DNA of 64,000 bases from Novosphingobium malaysiense (GTDB lineage: Bacteria > Pseudomonadota > Alphaproteobacteria > Sphingomonadales > Sphingomonadaceae): the NCBI RefSeq assembly GCF_000802225.1, contig NZ_JTDI01000007.1:186001-250000 (forward strand). The letters run 5' to 3'. Of the stretch, positions 24,975-33,764 are shown piece after piece; position 1 is the stretch's first letter; the number at the start of each line of letters is the position of its first letter. The position numbers were made by a program, and so were the translations under genes. The notes below the pieces were generated by a model, which worked only from the letters and a program-made list of their open reading frames with translations, did no database searches and had not been told where the DNA came from.

Positions 24975-25301
24975 TCAGGCGTAGACGGAGAGGACTTCTT
25001 CGTCCGTTTCGCGCGGCAGGACGTTTTCGTTGGCAGGAAGCGGCTCGAACGCATCCTGCATCATCGCCGTGTTGGAAAGGCCGTCGAGCTTGAAGTGGCC
25101 GAGGCGGCGTTCTTCCTCGCTGCGCCAGTTCTTGCGCAGGTTGAGCGCGCTGACGAACAGTTCGCCATGGCGGGAGAACATCCGGTGCGGCGCCAGCAGC
25201 ATCTCGCCTCCGTTGTACTCGGCACAGATGGTCCGGCGAAGGACGATGGCCTCGATAATCGTACGTTCCTGGGTCACTTGCGTATCACTTGAATTGTGCA
25301 T
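24975..25301 (-). CDS. Small WYL-like domain protein, function unknown
   Basis: 108 residues from ATG 25301. The middle (RTIIEAIVLRRTICAEYNGG, then LLAPHRMFSRHGELFVSALN and RLGHFKLDGLSNT) resembles the sensor core of a WYL domain, which binds nucleic acid or a small ligand in regulators. No helix-turn-helix is attached. The C-terminal tail (FEPLPANENVLPRETDEEVL) is acidic and probably disordered. A longer reading frame extends upstream to 25472 but the extension has no protein-like features. It lies divergently 169 bases from the adenosine deaminase-like gene. It may be a small sensor or a remnant of a larger regulator. Confidence 0.7.
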   Translation of the reverse strand: MHNSSDTQVTQERTIIEAIVLRRTICAEYNGGEMLLAPHRMFSRHGELFVSALNLRKNWRSEEERRLGHFKLDGLSNTAMMQDAFEPLPANENVLPRETDEEVLSVYA

Positions 25302-25470
25302 CGCAGCATATTGCAAAGACCATGGGGGTCCCGCAACCCGCAAAAAGCCCCGCAGGGACACCCCGTACTGCTCCAATTTCTGGAACGGGGCGTAGCCAAT
25401 TCGTCGATGGACCGGTGCCAACCCGGCGCCGATAGTGCCCAGATCAGGCGAGGGCCACGGGGACAGCACC

Positions 25471-26598
25471 ATGCTTCACAGACGACAGCTCATCCGCGCC
25501 GCGATGGCGGCGCCGCTTGCCTGCGCGCTTCCGGCGTGGGCTCGGGCGGCCACACCGCCCGCCGATGACGAGAGCATGGCGCGCTTCATTGCCGGGCTGC
25601 CCAAGGCGGAATTCCACGTCCATCTGGAAGGTACGCTCGAAGCCGAAATGAAGTTCGCGCTCGCCCAGCGCAACGGCCTGTCGCTGCCCTATGCCACGGT
25701 CGAGGAGATGAAGCGCAGCTACATCTACCACGACCTGCCGAGCTTCCTGAAGATCTACTACGACGGCATGCAGGTGCTGCTGACCGAGCAGGATTTCTAC
25801 GATCTCGCCTATGGCTACCTCAGCAAGGCGGCCTCGCAGAACGTGCTCTATGCCGAGATGTTCTTCGATCCGCAGGAACACCTGAAACGCGGTGTTCCCA
25901 TCGAGGCGGTAATCGGCGGCATCACCCGCGCCCGCGCGGACGCCGCGAAGACCATAGGCATCGAATCGCAGCTGATCCTGTGCTTCATGCGCGATCTCAG
26001 CGCCGAATCGGCGATGGAAGCGCTCGATGCCGCGCTACCCCACAAGGACAAGCTGATCGGCGTCGGCCTCGATTCGGACGAGAAGGACAACCCGCCCGAA
26101 AAGTTCGCCGAGCACTTCGCCAAGGCACGCGCGGCGGGACTCCACGTGACGATGCACTGCGACGTCAATCAGGAGAACACGCTCGAGCACATCCGCACCG
26201 CGCTGGTCGACCTGCAGGCCGAGCGCATCGACCACGGCGGCAACATCGTCCAGTCGCCCGAACTGATGGCGCTGGCCAAGAGCAAGGGCATTCCCTTCAC
26301 CGTCTGCCCGACTTTCTCCGGCAAGGTCATGGAGGACGGCCATCCGATCAACGCCCTGCGCGAGATGCTCGACGCCGGGCTGAAAGTCTCGGTGAACTCG
26401 GACGATCCGGCCTACATGGGCAGCGAATACATCACCGAAGTGCTGGTCCGGGCGCAGAAGGACAGCGCGCTCACGCCGGCCGAACTTGTGCGGATCGAAC
26501 GCCATGCCTTCGAGACAGCGTGGATACCCGAAGCGCAGCGCGACGGGTATCTGGCAAAGCTCGAAGCCTATGCGCAAGATTGGGGCGTTACGGCGTAA
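25471..26598 (+). CDS. Adenosine deaminase-family protein with Tat-like signal peptide
   Basis: 375 residues. The N-terminus MLHRRQLIRAAMAAPLACAL, continuing PAWARA, has twin arginines, a hydrophobic stretch and an Ala-x-Ala cleavage site near residue 26, so export is expected. The mature part is an adenosine deaminase TIM barrel: FHVHLEGTLEAE (two zinc His), TMHCDVNQEN, ERIDHGGN and KVSVNSDDPAYMG (catalytic Asp pair). The family deaminates adenosine or adenine to inosine or hypoxanthine. Periplasmic export is unusual and suggests purine salvage or removal outside the cytoplasm. ATG 25471 is chosen so that the signal peptide starts the protein; an ATG 36 bases upstream adds unlike residues. 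Confidence 0.88.
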   Translation: MLHRRQLIRAAMAAPLACALPAWARAATPPADDESMARFIAGLPKAEFHVHLEGTLEAEMKFALAQRNGLSLPYATVEEMKRSYIYHDLPSFLKIYYDGMQVLLTEQDFYDLAYGYLSKAASQNVLYAEMFFDPQEHLKRGVPIEAVIGGITRARADAAKTIGIESQLILCFMRDLSAESAMEALDAALPHKDKLIGVGLDSDEKDNPPEKFAEHFAKARAAGLHVTMHCDVNQENTLEHIRTALVDLQAERIDHGGNIVQSPELMALAKSKGIPFTVCPTFSGKVMEDGHPINALREMLDAGLKVSVNSDDPAYMGSEYITEVLVRAQKDSALTPAELVRIERHAFETAWIPEAQRDGYLAKLEAYAQDWGVTA

Positions 26599-26601
26599 GA
26601 G

Positions 26602-27444
26602 CTAGGCCACGAGGATCCACAAGGCCCACACGAGGCAGACGATCCCGCCGGCAAACGCGATCCCCCGCCCTCCGGGCAGCATCTTCTCCGCCGCGACGAT
26701 CAGGGTGAGGATCGCGATCCAGGCGATGTTCATCACGCCGCCGACGAAAAGCAGCGCCATCAGCAGCCAGCAGCAACCGATGCAGAAGGCTCCGTGCCGC
26801 GCCCCCATCGCAAGCGCACCGCCCTTGCCGGCCCGGTAACTGCGCGAAAGGAACCGCGCCGGGCTGCGGCATTGATGAAGGCAGACATCCTTGAGCGGCG
26901 AGAGCTGATAGATGCCGGCGGCAATGAGCACGGCCGCCGACAAGGGCCGGCTGACAGACATCATGTCCATGCCCGCAAGCAGACCGGCAAGTTCGAGCAG
27001 CATCTGCAACCCGGTGGCCACGAGCGAAAACAGCCCCCAAACCAGCAGATATCCGGCCAGGAAACTACCGGTCGACGGGATTGCCGTCGTTCCACGGGAC
27101 GAAGCGGCCCGGACATAGAGCAGGATCATGCGGGCGGCCGAGGGCAGCATCATCGCCACCATCATCACCCACCACATCCAGAACGTCAGCAGGAAGCGCC
27201 ATACCGACCAGAGCTTTGCGGTCACGGCCCCCGACAAGATGCCGGCACTGCCCATGTCCATGCCCTGCATGCCTGTCAGTCGCGCGCCGTCTTGCGGCAG
27301 GAGCGGAGGCAGGAAGAACCCGGGCCTCATGTCCATGCCCGCGCCCGTAGCCAGCCATGCCCATGCCGACAGCGTCAGCACGAAAAGCGATACCACCGAC
27401 ACGGCGCGATGCCGGGCAAGCAGTTCTTCCACGACCGCGTCCAT
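26602..27444 (-). CDS. DUF2182 multi-pass membrane protein (predicted metal-binding)
   Basis: 280 residues with about six to seven hydrophobic segments (for example SVVSLFVLTLSAWAWLATG, LLTFWMWWVMMVAMMLPSA, AFCIGCCWLLMALLFVGGV). It matches DUF2182, described only as a predicted metal-binding membrane protein. Methionine-rich pieces occur outside the helices: GMDMRPG near residue 36, GMQGMDMGS near 58 and GMDMMS near 155; KDVCLHQC and GAFCIGCCW add cysteines. These are typical copper or soft-metal ligands. The start overlaps the stop of the DUF1326 gene by one base (TGATG on the minus strand), so the pair is translated together. The transported or bound metal is unknown. Confidence 0.88.
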   Translation of the reverse strand: MDAVVEELLARHRAVSVVSLFVLTLSAWAWLATGAGMDMRPGFFLPPLLPQDGARLTGMQGMDMGSAGILSGAVTAKLWSVWRFLLTFWMWWVMMVAMMLPSAARMILLYVRAASSRGTTAIPSTGSFLAGYLLVWGLFSLVATGLQMLLELAGLLAGMDMMSVSRPLSAAVLIAAGIYQLSPLKDVCLHQCRSPARFLSRSYRAGKGGALAMGARHGAFCIGCCWLLMALLFVGGVMNIAWIAILTLIVAAEKMLPGGRGIAFAGGIVCLVWALWILVA

Positions 27445-28076
27445 CAGGCGCGCACGACGCCATGGCTATCGAGATGCAGATGCGCGAATTGACCGTAACT
27501 GGCGGAATGTTCGAGTTGCATCGGCTGGTAGGAGCGGCTGGTTCCCGAACCGATTTCCGCGACTTCGTACTCGAATCCCTCCGGCAGGTTTATGCGGGCG
27601 CGGATCTCGTGCCCGTCGATCGGACTGCGAATCGGTTCACCGTCCATTTCCACGTGCCCGTCGATGCGCAGTTTTCCGGTCCGTCCCTCGACGTCCACGT
27701 CGAAGTCGATGGGCAGGAAGCGGGGCTCGTGCATGGTTTCGATCGTGGAGGCGAAGACGGCGAAAACCGTCGCGAAGGGATCGGTATCGCCGCCGGTCAT
27801 GATCGTGAGCAGGGCATTGCGCTGGGGGACGCTGGCGCGTTCGTCAACGAAGGCCGCGCATTCGCCGTGCCCTTCATGAATCGGTCCCGGCCAGTGGAAC
27901 ACCGCTGCGATGTTCAGGCCGGAAAGGTCGACGTCGCCATGATGGCCCTCGTCGATCGCCATGCCGAAAACCGCCTGGCACTTGCCCTTGTCCGGCAACC
28001 CGCCGAACTGGCAGTTACATCCGTACTCACAATTGCAATTGGCGAGTTCTCGTCCCTTGAGCTTCCAGTATGCCAT
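27444..28076 (-). CDS. DUF1326 soluble protein with N-terminal cysteine cluster
   Basis: 210 residues matching DUF1326. Near the N-terminus ELANCNCEYGCNCQFGGLPD clusters four cysteines in a likely metal-binding site; another Cys follows in KGKCQAVFGM. The remainder is beta-rich with acidic patches (FDVDVEGRTGKLRIDG). No signal peptide or membrane helix is seen, so it is probably cytoplasmic and works with the DUF2182 membrane protein encoded downstream with a one-base overlap. The N-terminus is placed at ATG 28076; an upstream in-frame ATG would add 23 unlike residues. Its function is unknown, but a metal-handling role for the pair is a reasonable inference. Confidence 0.88.
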   Translation of the reverse strand: MAYWKLKGRELANCNCEYGCNCQFGGLPDKGKCQAVFGMAIDEGHHGDVDLSGLNIAAVFHWPGPIHEGHGECAAFVDERASVPQRNALLTIMTGGDTDPFATVFAVFASTIETMHEPRFLPIDFDVDVEGRTGKLRIDGHVEMDGEPIRSPIDGHEIRARINLPEGFEYEVAEIGSGTSRSYQPMQLEHSASYGQFAHLHLDSHGVVRA

Positions 28077-28105
28077 TGCCTCATCTCCCCATGAGCAATG
28101 CACGA

Positions 28106-28123
28106 GTCGCCAAAAAAGGCGAC
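28106..28123. promoter_or_regulatory. Hairpin upstream of the DUF1326 gene
   Basis: GTCGCC-AAAAAA-GGCGAC, a perfect 6-base stem, sits 30 bases before the DUF1326 start and 57 bases after the preceding hydrolase stop (both minus strand). It might be an operator or a weak terminator; the short spacing favours a role in DUF1326 expression. Confidence 0.3.
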
Positions 28124-28179
28124 CAAGAAGGATTCTGTTTACCATATTCCGAGCGAGTAGGCTGCCCTGAATCTACGGG

Positions 28180-29232
28180 TTAGTCCTGAGCGGCGAAGAC
28201 AGCGCACCATTGCCCGAACAGATGGATGCGTTCCCACAGCAAAGCGCGGGTCCCGGCCATGTTGTGCATGTGCCCCATGCGCGGGCAGACGAACACGTCG
28301 ATGCTCTTCGCGGACGGGTAGGCGCGCGGCTCGCTGTGCGGGTCCGGCACCAGATCGCGCACGCCCATGGCCGCCAGAACCGGGATCGTGATCGCCGCCG
28401 CTTCCGAGGCAACCACACCGGGCGTGAGCGAGGAGCGCGCGGCCCTTTGCGGAATGCGATGCGCATACCACGGGGGCAAAGGGGCCTCGGGATCGATCCC
28501 GCGCGCAATGCCCTCGTAATGTGCCAGGTCCTGCTCGACGACGTCGGGAGGCACGTCGTCGTAGTGGAAGCCCCAGGCCACCGCTTCCCAGGCAGCCTGT
28601 TCCTGCGCCGCCTGCGCGCCGGTGAGCGCTGCGGCATTGAGCGGCTCGCGGCACTCCTCCAGCGAGGCGTCGCGCGGATACCAGGCAACGACGACCGGTT
28701 CGCCTCCCGGCGGCGTCGCGGGATGCGAATGAATGGCGCTGAACCCCAGCACGCCGATGCCGTCGAAGCTGCGGTGCCGCGCCTGCTGGTAGATCAGCAG
28801 CCCGCCGCCCAGCGACTGGCCGATACCGATCACGCAGGGGCGCCCGACCGGCGGGTAACCCGGCTCCAGCACGCCATTGGCAAGTCGCATCAGGATCTCG
28901 GTCTGCGCGGCATGTGCGGCCGCGGTCAACGCTTCATAGCCCAGGTCTTCCGGATCGATCGCCGAGGTCGCATCGCAGCCCAGCCAGTCGAGCGCGACGA
29001 AGATCCAGCCGCGTTCGACATGATAGGCGGCCTGCGCTCCGGCCTTTCCCGCGCCCGGCAAAGCGCAAGTGTAATAGCCGCGCGCATAGCTGCTGCTCGG
29101 CACCCCCACGCAGACGATCGGACGTTCGGGCAGCCCCTCGGGCTCGGGCAGCACCACGCTTGCAGCGACTCGCGCCGGCACGCCCAGCCCGACGGCATCG
29201 CCGACATCGATGGAAAGCTCTATCTGCCTCAA
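28180..29232 (-). CDS. Alpha/beta hydrolase
   Basis: 350 residues. The nucleophile elbow is IGIGQSLGGGLL near residue 137 (GxSxG). An oxyanion region lies in CVGVPSSSYARGYYTCAL, and FVCPRMGHMHNM near the C-terminus supplies the catalytic His. No signal peptide is visible. The start codon is TTG 29232 with AAGGAAG ahead of it; no ATG lies in frame nearby. It is divergent from the AraC regulator (29336), which may control it. Hydrolases of this type cut esters or C-C bonds of pathway intermediates; the substrate is unknown. Confidence 0.82.
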   Translation of the reverse strand: MRQIELSIDVGDAVGLGVPARVAASVVLPEPEGLPERPIVCVGVPSSSYARGYYTCALPGAGKAGAQAAYHVERGWIFVALDWLGCDATSAIDPEDLGYEALTAAAHAAQTEILMRLANGVLEPGYPPVGRPCVIGIGQSLGGGLLIYQQARHRSFDGIGVLGFSAIHSHPATPPGGEPVVVAWYPRDASLEECREPLNAAALTGAQAAQEQAAWEAVAWGFHYDDVPPDVVEQDLAHYEGIARGIDPEAPLPPWYAHRIPQRAARSSLTPGVVASEAAAITIPVLAAMGVRDLVPDPHSEPRAYPSAKSIDVFVCPRMGHMHNMAGTRALLWERIHLFGQWCAVFAAQD

Positions 29233-29249
29233 TTGTCTTCCTTCTCCCG

Positions 29250-29331
29250 ATCAAGCGCTTGATGCGTGGATTGACGGCCGCGGGCAATCCCATAAAGTCA
29301 GGTGGACATGACCGATCGTCCAGAGGATCGG
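29250..29331. promoter_or_regulatory. Palindromes in the divergent hydrolase/AraC promoter region
   Basis: ATCAAGCGCTTGAT at 29250-29263 is a perfect 14-base palindrome, 18 bases upstream of the hydrolase TTG. CCGATC-N8-GATCGG at 29312-29331 lies directly before the AraC start. Either may bind the AraC protein. Confidence 0.4.
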
Positions 29332-29335
29332 CAAG

Positions 29336-30415
29336 ATGGGAGAAGCGGGCACCGTGCCGGGCAAGCCAGCAAAACCGGTTTCGCGCAGCCTTTCCGACCT
29401 GCTGGCCGATGTGCGCCTGTCGGGCCAGACATGGACCTACGGCGACTTTGCCGGACACGCGGGGTGCGCGGTGGCGCCGGGCGATGCCGTGTTCGTGCAT
29501 GCCGTGATCCATGGCGAGGTCCGACTCGCCTGCGCCGGCGGGGGCATGGCCGAACTGGGACCGGGAGATGTCGCCATGGTGCTCTCGGGGGAAGCCCATG
29601 CCCTGCGCACCACGGCTGGCGCCACGGCCCAGCCCCATGAAGGTCTTCGCCATGACCGGGATTGCGACATTCCGCCGGCCACGGCATTTGGCGACGGCCC
29701 CCGGGTGACGGCGCGTGTGCTGAGCGCGCGCCTGCATGCGCAGTGGCCGGGCGAAGTCTCGCGCGGCGCCCTGCCCTCACTGCTGCGCGCCGGGACCGGC
29801 CTGTTCCAGTCGGACGCGCTGCCGCTTGCCGGCATGGGCGCGGGATCGAGCGCCCTGCTGACGCGGATCGCCGAAACCCTGATGATTGGCGCCCTGCGCG
29901 CAGATCCGGGTTGTCGCCGCATCCTCTCCGCTGAAACCCGCGATCCCATAGAAGACGCGCTGCATCTCATCGCGGCGGGCCCGGCACAGCCCTGGACGGT
30001 CGAATCGCTGGCCCGCGCCGTCGGCATGGGCCGCTCGAATTTCGCCGCGCACTTCACGCAGACCGTCGGCAAGGCTCCGATGGAAGTCGTGGCCGAGCGG
30101 CGCATGGAGCATGCCGCCACAATGCTGCGACAGGGGCGGATGAAGATCGCGGAAATAAGCGAACTGGCCGGTTATGGGTCGGAAGCGGCCTTCAGCCGCC
30201 GATTCAGCCGGCATTTCGGCATGACGCCGAGCCGGATGCGCGACGAAGCCCGCGCCGCCCGGCACGAGGAAACGCCGTCACCGCGCTTTCGCGCCCTGCT
30301 GGCCGGCGCCCGCAACCGCAGCGGACGCCCCGCCCGTAACGAGGCGGAACCCTCTCCGTCGCCGGCCCCCGTCGATCTCGGCAGGGTGTTCTTCACGCAA
30401 GGCCGGCGCGACTGA
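29336..30415 (+). CDS. AraC-family transcriptional regulator with cupin-type sensor
   Basis: 359 residues. The N-terminal half resembles the cupin_6 sensor of AraC regulators (SLSDLLADVRLSGQTW, HGEVRLACAGGG, LGPGDVAMVLSGEAH). The C-terminal half carries two helix-turn-helix units: WTVESLARAVGMGRSNFAAH and KIAEISELAGYGSEAAFSRR, then FSRHFGMTPSRMR. A proline-rich C-terminal tail of about 50 residues follows. The start ATG 29336 lacks a strong ribosome-binding site. It faces the hydrolase gene at 28180 and precedes the amidohydrolase-SDR-LLM-esterase-SDR set by 121 bases, so it is the probable regulator of one or both. The effector is unknown. Confidence 0.92.
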   Translation: MGEAGTVPGKPAKPVSRSLSDLLADVRLSGQTWTYGDFAGHAGCAVAPGDAVFVHAVIHGEVRLACAGGGMAELGPGDVAMVLSGEAHALRTTAGATAQPHEGLRHDRDCDIPPATAFGDGPRVTARVLSARLHAQWPGEVSRGALPSLLRAGTGLFQSDALPLAGMGAGSSALLTRIAETLMIGALRADPGCRRILSAETRDPIEDALHLIAAGPAQPWTVESLARAVGMGRSNFAAHFTQTVGKAPMEVVAERRMEHAATMLRQGRMKIAEISELAGYGSEAAFSRRFSRHFGMTPSRMRDEARAARHEETPSPRFRALLAGARNRSGRPARNEAEPSPSPAPVDLGRVFFTQGRRD

Positions 30416-30536
30416 ACCGGCTGCCGGATTCCGGCGGCGTGGACGATCGGGCAAGGCAGGTGGAGACGCGGGGCTTCTCATTGCCCGGCGTCTGCGCGAC
30501 CAATCCTGCCAAGAACCGCATTTGGGAGAAGACACA

Positions 30537-31736
30537 ATGGCGACTGCCAGCCTGGACCGGCCGGGCGCGAAGACCGGCTACAAGGTCATCGACGCCGATA
30601 CCCACCTGACCGAACCGCACGACATGTGGACGAGCCGCGCGCCGGCCTCGATCCGCGACCGCGTGCCGCAGGTAAAGATGCTCGACGGCCAGCGCTGCTG
30701 GGTGATCGACGGCGACAAGTCGATCGGCACCGGCGCACACCCCAACAGCGCGATCCTGAAGGACGGTGGCAAGGTCCGCGTGCTCGACGACTTCCTCAAG
30801 CTGCAGTTCGAGGACGTGCACACCGGCTCCTCCTCGCTGAAAGAACGCCTGCAGGTGATGGACGAGACCGGGATCTACGCCCAGATCGTCTATCCCAACA
30901 TCCTCGGCTTCGGCGGCCAGGCCGCGGCCAAGGTCGATGCCGACCTGCGCCTTGCCTGCGTGAAGATCTACAACGATGCCGTCGCCGAGATGCAGGCCGA
31001 TTCGAACGGCCGTTTCTTCCCGATGGCGCTGCTGCCCTGGTGGGACGTCGATCTCGCCATCAAGGAAACCGAACGCTGCGCGGCGATGGGCCTGCGCGGG
31101 ATCAACATCAATTCGGACCCGCACCTCGTGGACCTGGGCGGAGAACGCCTGCCCGACCTCGCCCACGAGCACTGGTATCCCCTGTGGGAAGTCTGCGAGG
31201 ACATGGGCATGCCGGTGAACTTCCACATTGGCGCATCGGAAACCTCGATCGACTGGATGGGGCAGCAGGGCTGGCCTTCGCTGACGCGCGATCTGCGCTC
31301 GGGCATTTCCGGCGCGATGCTGTTCTTCAACAACGGCAAGGTCGTCGCCAACCTGATCTATTCGGGCCTGCTCGACCGCTTCCGCAACCTCAAGTTCGTT
31401 TCGGTCGAAAGCGGCATCGGCTGGGTGCCCTTCATGATGGAAGCGCTCGACTATCAGCTCGTCGAGATCGCCGAGGGCAAGGGCTTCGAGAAGAAGCCCA
31501 GCGAGTACTTCAAGAGCAATTTCTACGCCTGCTTCTGGTTCGAACAGGGCCAGCCCGCGGCCGACATGATGCGCAAGGTCGGGATCGACAACGTGCTGTT
31601 CGAAACCGACTTCCCGCACCCGACCGGGCTCTATCCGATCGAGAACCTCGACTCGCGCTACGGCGACCTGACGCACGAGGAGAAGACCAAGGTGCTCGGG
31701 GGCAACGCCGCGAAACTCTACCGCATCGACATCTAG
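30537..31736 (+). CDS. Amidohydrolase 2-family metal-dependent hydrolase
   Basis: 399 residues, COG2159-type TIM barrel. The N-terminal metal motif is DADTHLTEPHDMW; later ligands appear in NFHIGASETS (His) and VLFETDFPHPTG (Asp). Members are decarboxylases or hydrolases of ring compounds and their cleavage products. The start ATG 30537 has GGGAGAAG upstream at good spacing. It opens a plus-strand set continuing with an SDR (42-base gap), an LLM enzyme, an esterase and a second SDR. The reaction may be hydrolysis or decarboxylation of a pathway acid; the substrate is not predictable. Confidence 0.88.
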   Translation: MATASLDRPGAKTGYKVIDADTHLTEPHDMWTSRAPASIRDRVPQVKMLDGQRCWVIDGDKSIGTGAHPNSAILKDGGKVRVLDDFLKLQFEDVHTGSSSLKERLQVMDETGIYAQIVYPNILGFGGQAAAKVDADLRLACVKIYNDAVAEMQADSNGRFFPMALLPWWDVDLAIKETERCAAMGLRGININSDPHLVDLGGERLPDLAHEHWYPLWEVCEDMGMPVNFHIGASETSIDWMGQQGWPSLTRDLRSGISGAMLFFNNGKVVANLIYSGLLDRFRNLKFVSVESGIGWVPFMMEALDYQLVEIAEGKGFEKKPSEYFKSNFYACFWFEQGQPAADMMRKVGIDNVLFETDFPHPTGLYPIENLDSRYGDLTHEEKTKVLGGNAAKLYRIDI

Positions 31737-31777
31737 CCAGCAGCCCACGGCAACAGCGGGCAAAGGGAGAGGATACC

Positions 31778-32596
31778 ATGACTCTAGCCATCGACCTGAC
31801 CGGTCGAACCATACTCGTGTGCGGTGTCGCGCGCGGCGGCATCGGTGGGGCGACCTGCCGTCAGCTCGCCAAGGCCGGGGCGACGATCATCGCGCTCGAC
31901 AAGGACGAAGCGCTGATCGCGCCGACCGTCGAGGACGTCGAGGCCCTGGGCGGGACGATCCACCCGATGGTCGTCGACCTGATGGACAAAACAGCATGCG
32001 AAACCGTGATCGCGCAGATCTTCGAGAAGTTCGGCGTGCTCGACGGCATGGCCAATGTCGCCGGAGGCACGCGCGAAGGCGAATGGATGCCGCTCGACGA
32101 AACGCCCACCGATGCCTTCTGGCAGACATTCCAGCTTAATCTCGGATACATCTTCACGCTGTGCCGCGATGCCGCCAAGGCCTGGATCGAGCGTGAAGAG
32201 CGCGGCGCCATCGTCAACGTCTCGTCGGTCTCCTCGCTGACCTCGGCGCCCTGGCACGGGCCCTACGGCGCGGCGAAATCGGGCATTACCGCGCTCACCC
32301 GGACCATGGCCAACGAGTGGCACGAGTTCGGCATCCGCGCCAATTCGGTTCTGCCCGGCGCCGTCGCGACTGAACGCGTGATGACCCGCGTGGTCTCAGA
32401 AAATGTCGTGCAGGGCAGCGAGCAGAACTTCTGCCCGCCCGAGGAACTGGCGAACGCGATCGTCTTCCTGCTCTCGGACCTTGCCAGCGGCATTTCCGGT
32501 CAGAGCCTGACGGTCGACCGCTCGCTTTCCACGAAGTTCTGCGCCGGCGCGCGCAAGAGCCGCAAGCAACTCGAAGCCGAAAAGCAGGAGGCCTGA
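31778..32596 (+). CDS. Short-chain dehydrogenase/reductase (SDR)
   Basis: 272 residues. The cofactor motif is ILVCGVARGGIGG, a variant of TGxxxGIG with Cys-Gly in place of Thr-Gly. NVAGGTREG, NVSSVSSLTS (catalytic Ser) and YGAAK (YxxxK) complete the active site. LDKDEAL after strand two favours NAD. A Lys/Arg-rich C-terminal tail (GARKSRKQLEAEKQEA) extends beyond the usual end. The start ATG 31778 has AAAGGGAGAGG upstream. It is 4 bases from the start of the LLM gene and so coupled to it. The partner reaction is likely oxidation of a ring alcohol; the substrate is unknown. Confidence 0.88.
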   Translation: MTLAIDLTGRTILVCGVARGGIGGATCRQLAKAGATIIALDKDEALIAPTVEDVEALGGTIHPMVVDLMDKTACETVIAQIFEKFGVLDGMANVAGGTREGEWMPLDETPTDAFWQTFQLNLGYIFTLCRDAAKAWIEREERGAIVNVSSVSSLTSAPWHGPYGAAKSGITALTRTMANEWHEFGIRANSVLPGAVATERVMTRVVSENVVQGSEQNFCPPEELANAIVFLLSDLASGISGQSLTVDRSLSTKFCAGARKSRKQLEAEKQEA

Positions 32597-32600
32597 CAGC

Positions 32601-33764
32601 ATGGAACTCGGACTTCTCTACGAATTCGAAGCCCCCAAGCCATGGGCCGGCGAACACCCCTGGGGCCAGCGCACGATGGAGCGGCAGGCCTACAAGAACT
32701 GCATCGAGCAGATCACCCTTGCCGACAAGAAGGGCTTCCACACCGCCTGGCTGGTCGAGCACCACTTCCGCGAAGGGCGCAGCCACATGCCCTGCAACGA
32801 CGTGGTACTGGGCGCGCTCTCGCAGATAACCGAGAACATCCGCCTCGGCTTCGGCGTTACGCTCATGCCGCACGAATTCATTCATCCTGTACGCGTCGCC
32901 GAAAAGGTGGCGACGGTGGACCTGCTCAGCCGCGGCCGCGCCGAATGGGGCATGGGTCGCTCGACGCCGATGGAGCAGATCGCTTTCGGGGTCGACGGGG
33001 CCGAATCGAAGAAGAAGATGCTCGCCGCCTGCAAGACCGTCTCGGAAATGTGGGCCCAGGAATACTACGAGGAAGACTCCGAGTACCTGAAGTTCCCCAA
33101 GCGCATGGTGACGCCCAAGCCCTACCAGTATCCGCACCCGCCGTGCTGGATGGCGGCCAGTTCGGAAGAGACGATCCGCATGGCGGGGCAGAACGGCCTC
33201 GGCCTGCTGTGCTTCTCGATCATGCAGCCGCTCGAAAAGCTCGCCAGCCTGATCGACATCTACCGCGAGGAACAGAAGAACGCCGTCCCGGTAAGCCACG
33301 TTCACACCAACAAGGTGGGCGTCTATACGCTGGTCCACTGCACCGAGAGCCGCAGCAAGTTCGAGACCAACCGCGTGTGGGAATCGATGTGGTGGTGGTA
33401 CCGCGAAAGCGCCGCCTTCATCCTCAAGTGGGAGATGGCCCACCTGCCCAAGGAAGCGCAGGACAAGGCCTTTCCGCTGCTCAAGAAGCAGGCTGACGGC
33501 GATTTCGACATCCACTCCTTCGACGAGCAGGACATGGTGATCATCGGCACGCCCGAAGAATGCCTGAAGAAGTTCCTCAAGTATGAGGAAGCCGGGATCG
33601 ACCAGGTGCTGTGCTACGTGAACTTCGGCTACCTGCCGCAGGATGCGGTGCTGGAATCGATCACCCTGCTGGGCGACTACGTGATCCCCGAGCTGAAGGC
33701 GATGGGCGCCAAGCGCACCGCCCGCAATCTCGAGCACTCGATCGCCCTGCAGGCCGCCGAATGA
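32601..33764 (+). CDS. LLM-class flavin-dependent monooxygenase
   Basis: 387 residues, longer than many luciferase-like proteins. It has the barrel pattern: ELGLLYEFEAPKPW at the start, FHTAWLVEHHFREG, LGFGVTLMPHEFIHPVRVAE and LLSRGRAEWGMGRST, then VIIGTPEECLKKFLKYEEAG near the C-terminus. EHHF is the typical active-site region. It probably hydroxylates or performs a Baeyer-Villiger-like insertion using reduced flavin from a separate reductase. The stop overlaps the start of the esterase gene (ATGA), which supports a monooxygenase-then-esterase sequence for opening a ring ketone through a lactone. That reading is an inference. Confidence 0.88.
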   Translation: MELGLLYEFEAPKPWAGEHPWGQRTMERQAYKNCIEQITLADKKGFHTAWLVEHHFREGRSHMPCNDVVLGALSQITENIRLGFGVTLMPHEFIHPVRVAEKVATVDLLSRGRAEWGMGRSTPMEQIAFGVDGAESKKKMLAACKTVSEMWAQEYYEEDSEYLKFPKRMVTPKPYQYPHPPCWMAASSEETIRMAGQNGLGLLCFSIMQPLEKLASLIDIYREEQKNAVPVSHVHTNKVGVYTLVHCTESRSKFETNRVWESMWWWYRESAAFILKWEMAHLPKEAQDKAFPLLKKQADGDFDIHSFDEQDMVIIGTPEECLKKFLKYEEAGIDQVLCYVNFGYLPQDAVLESITLLGDYVIPELKAMGAKRTARNLEHSIALQAAE

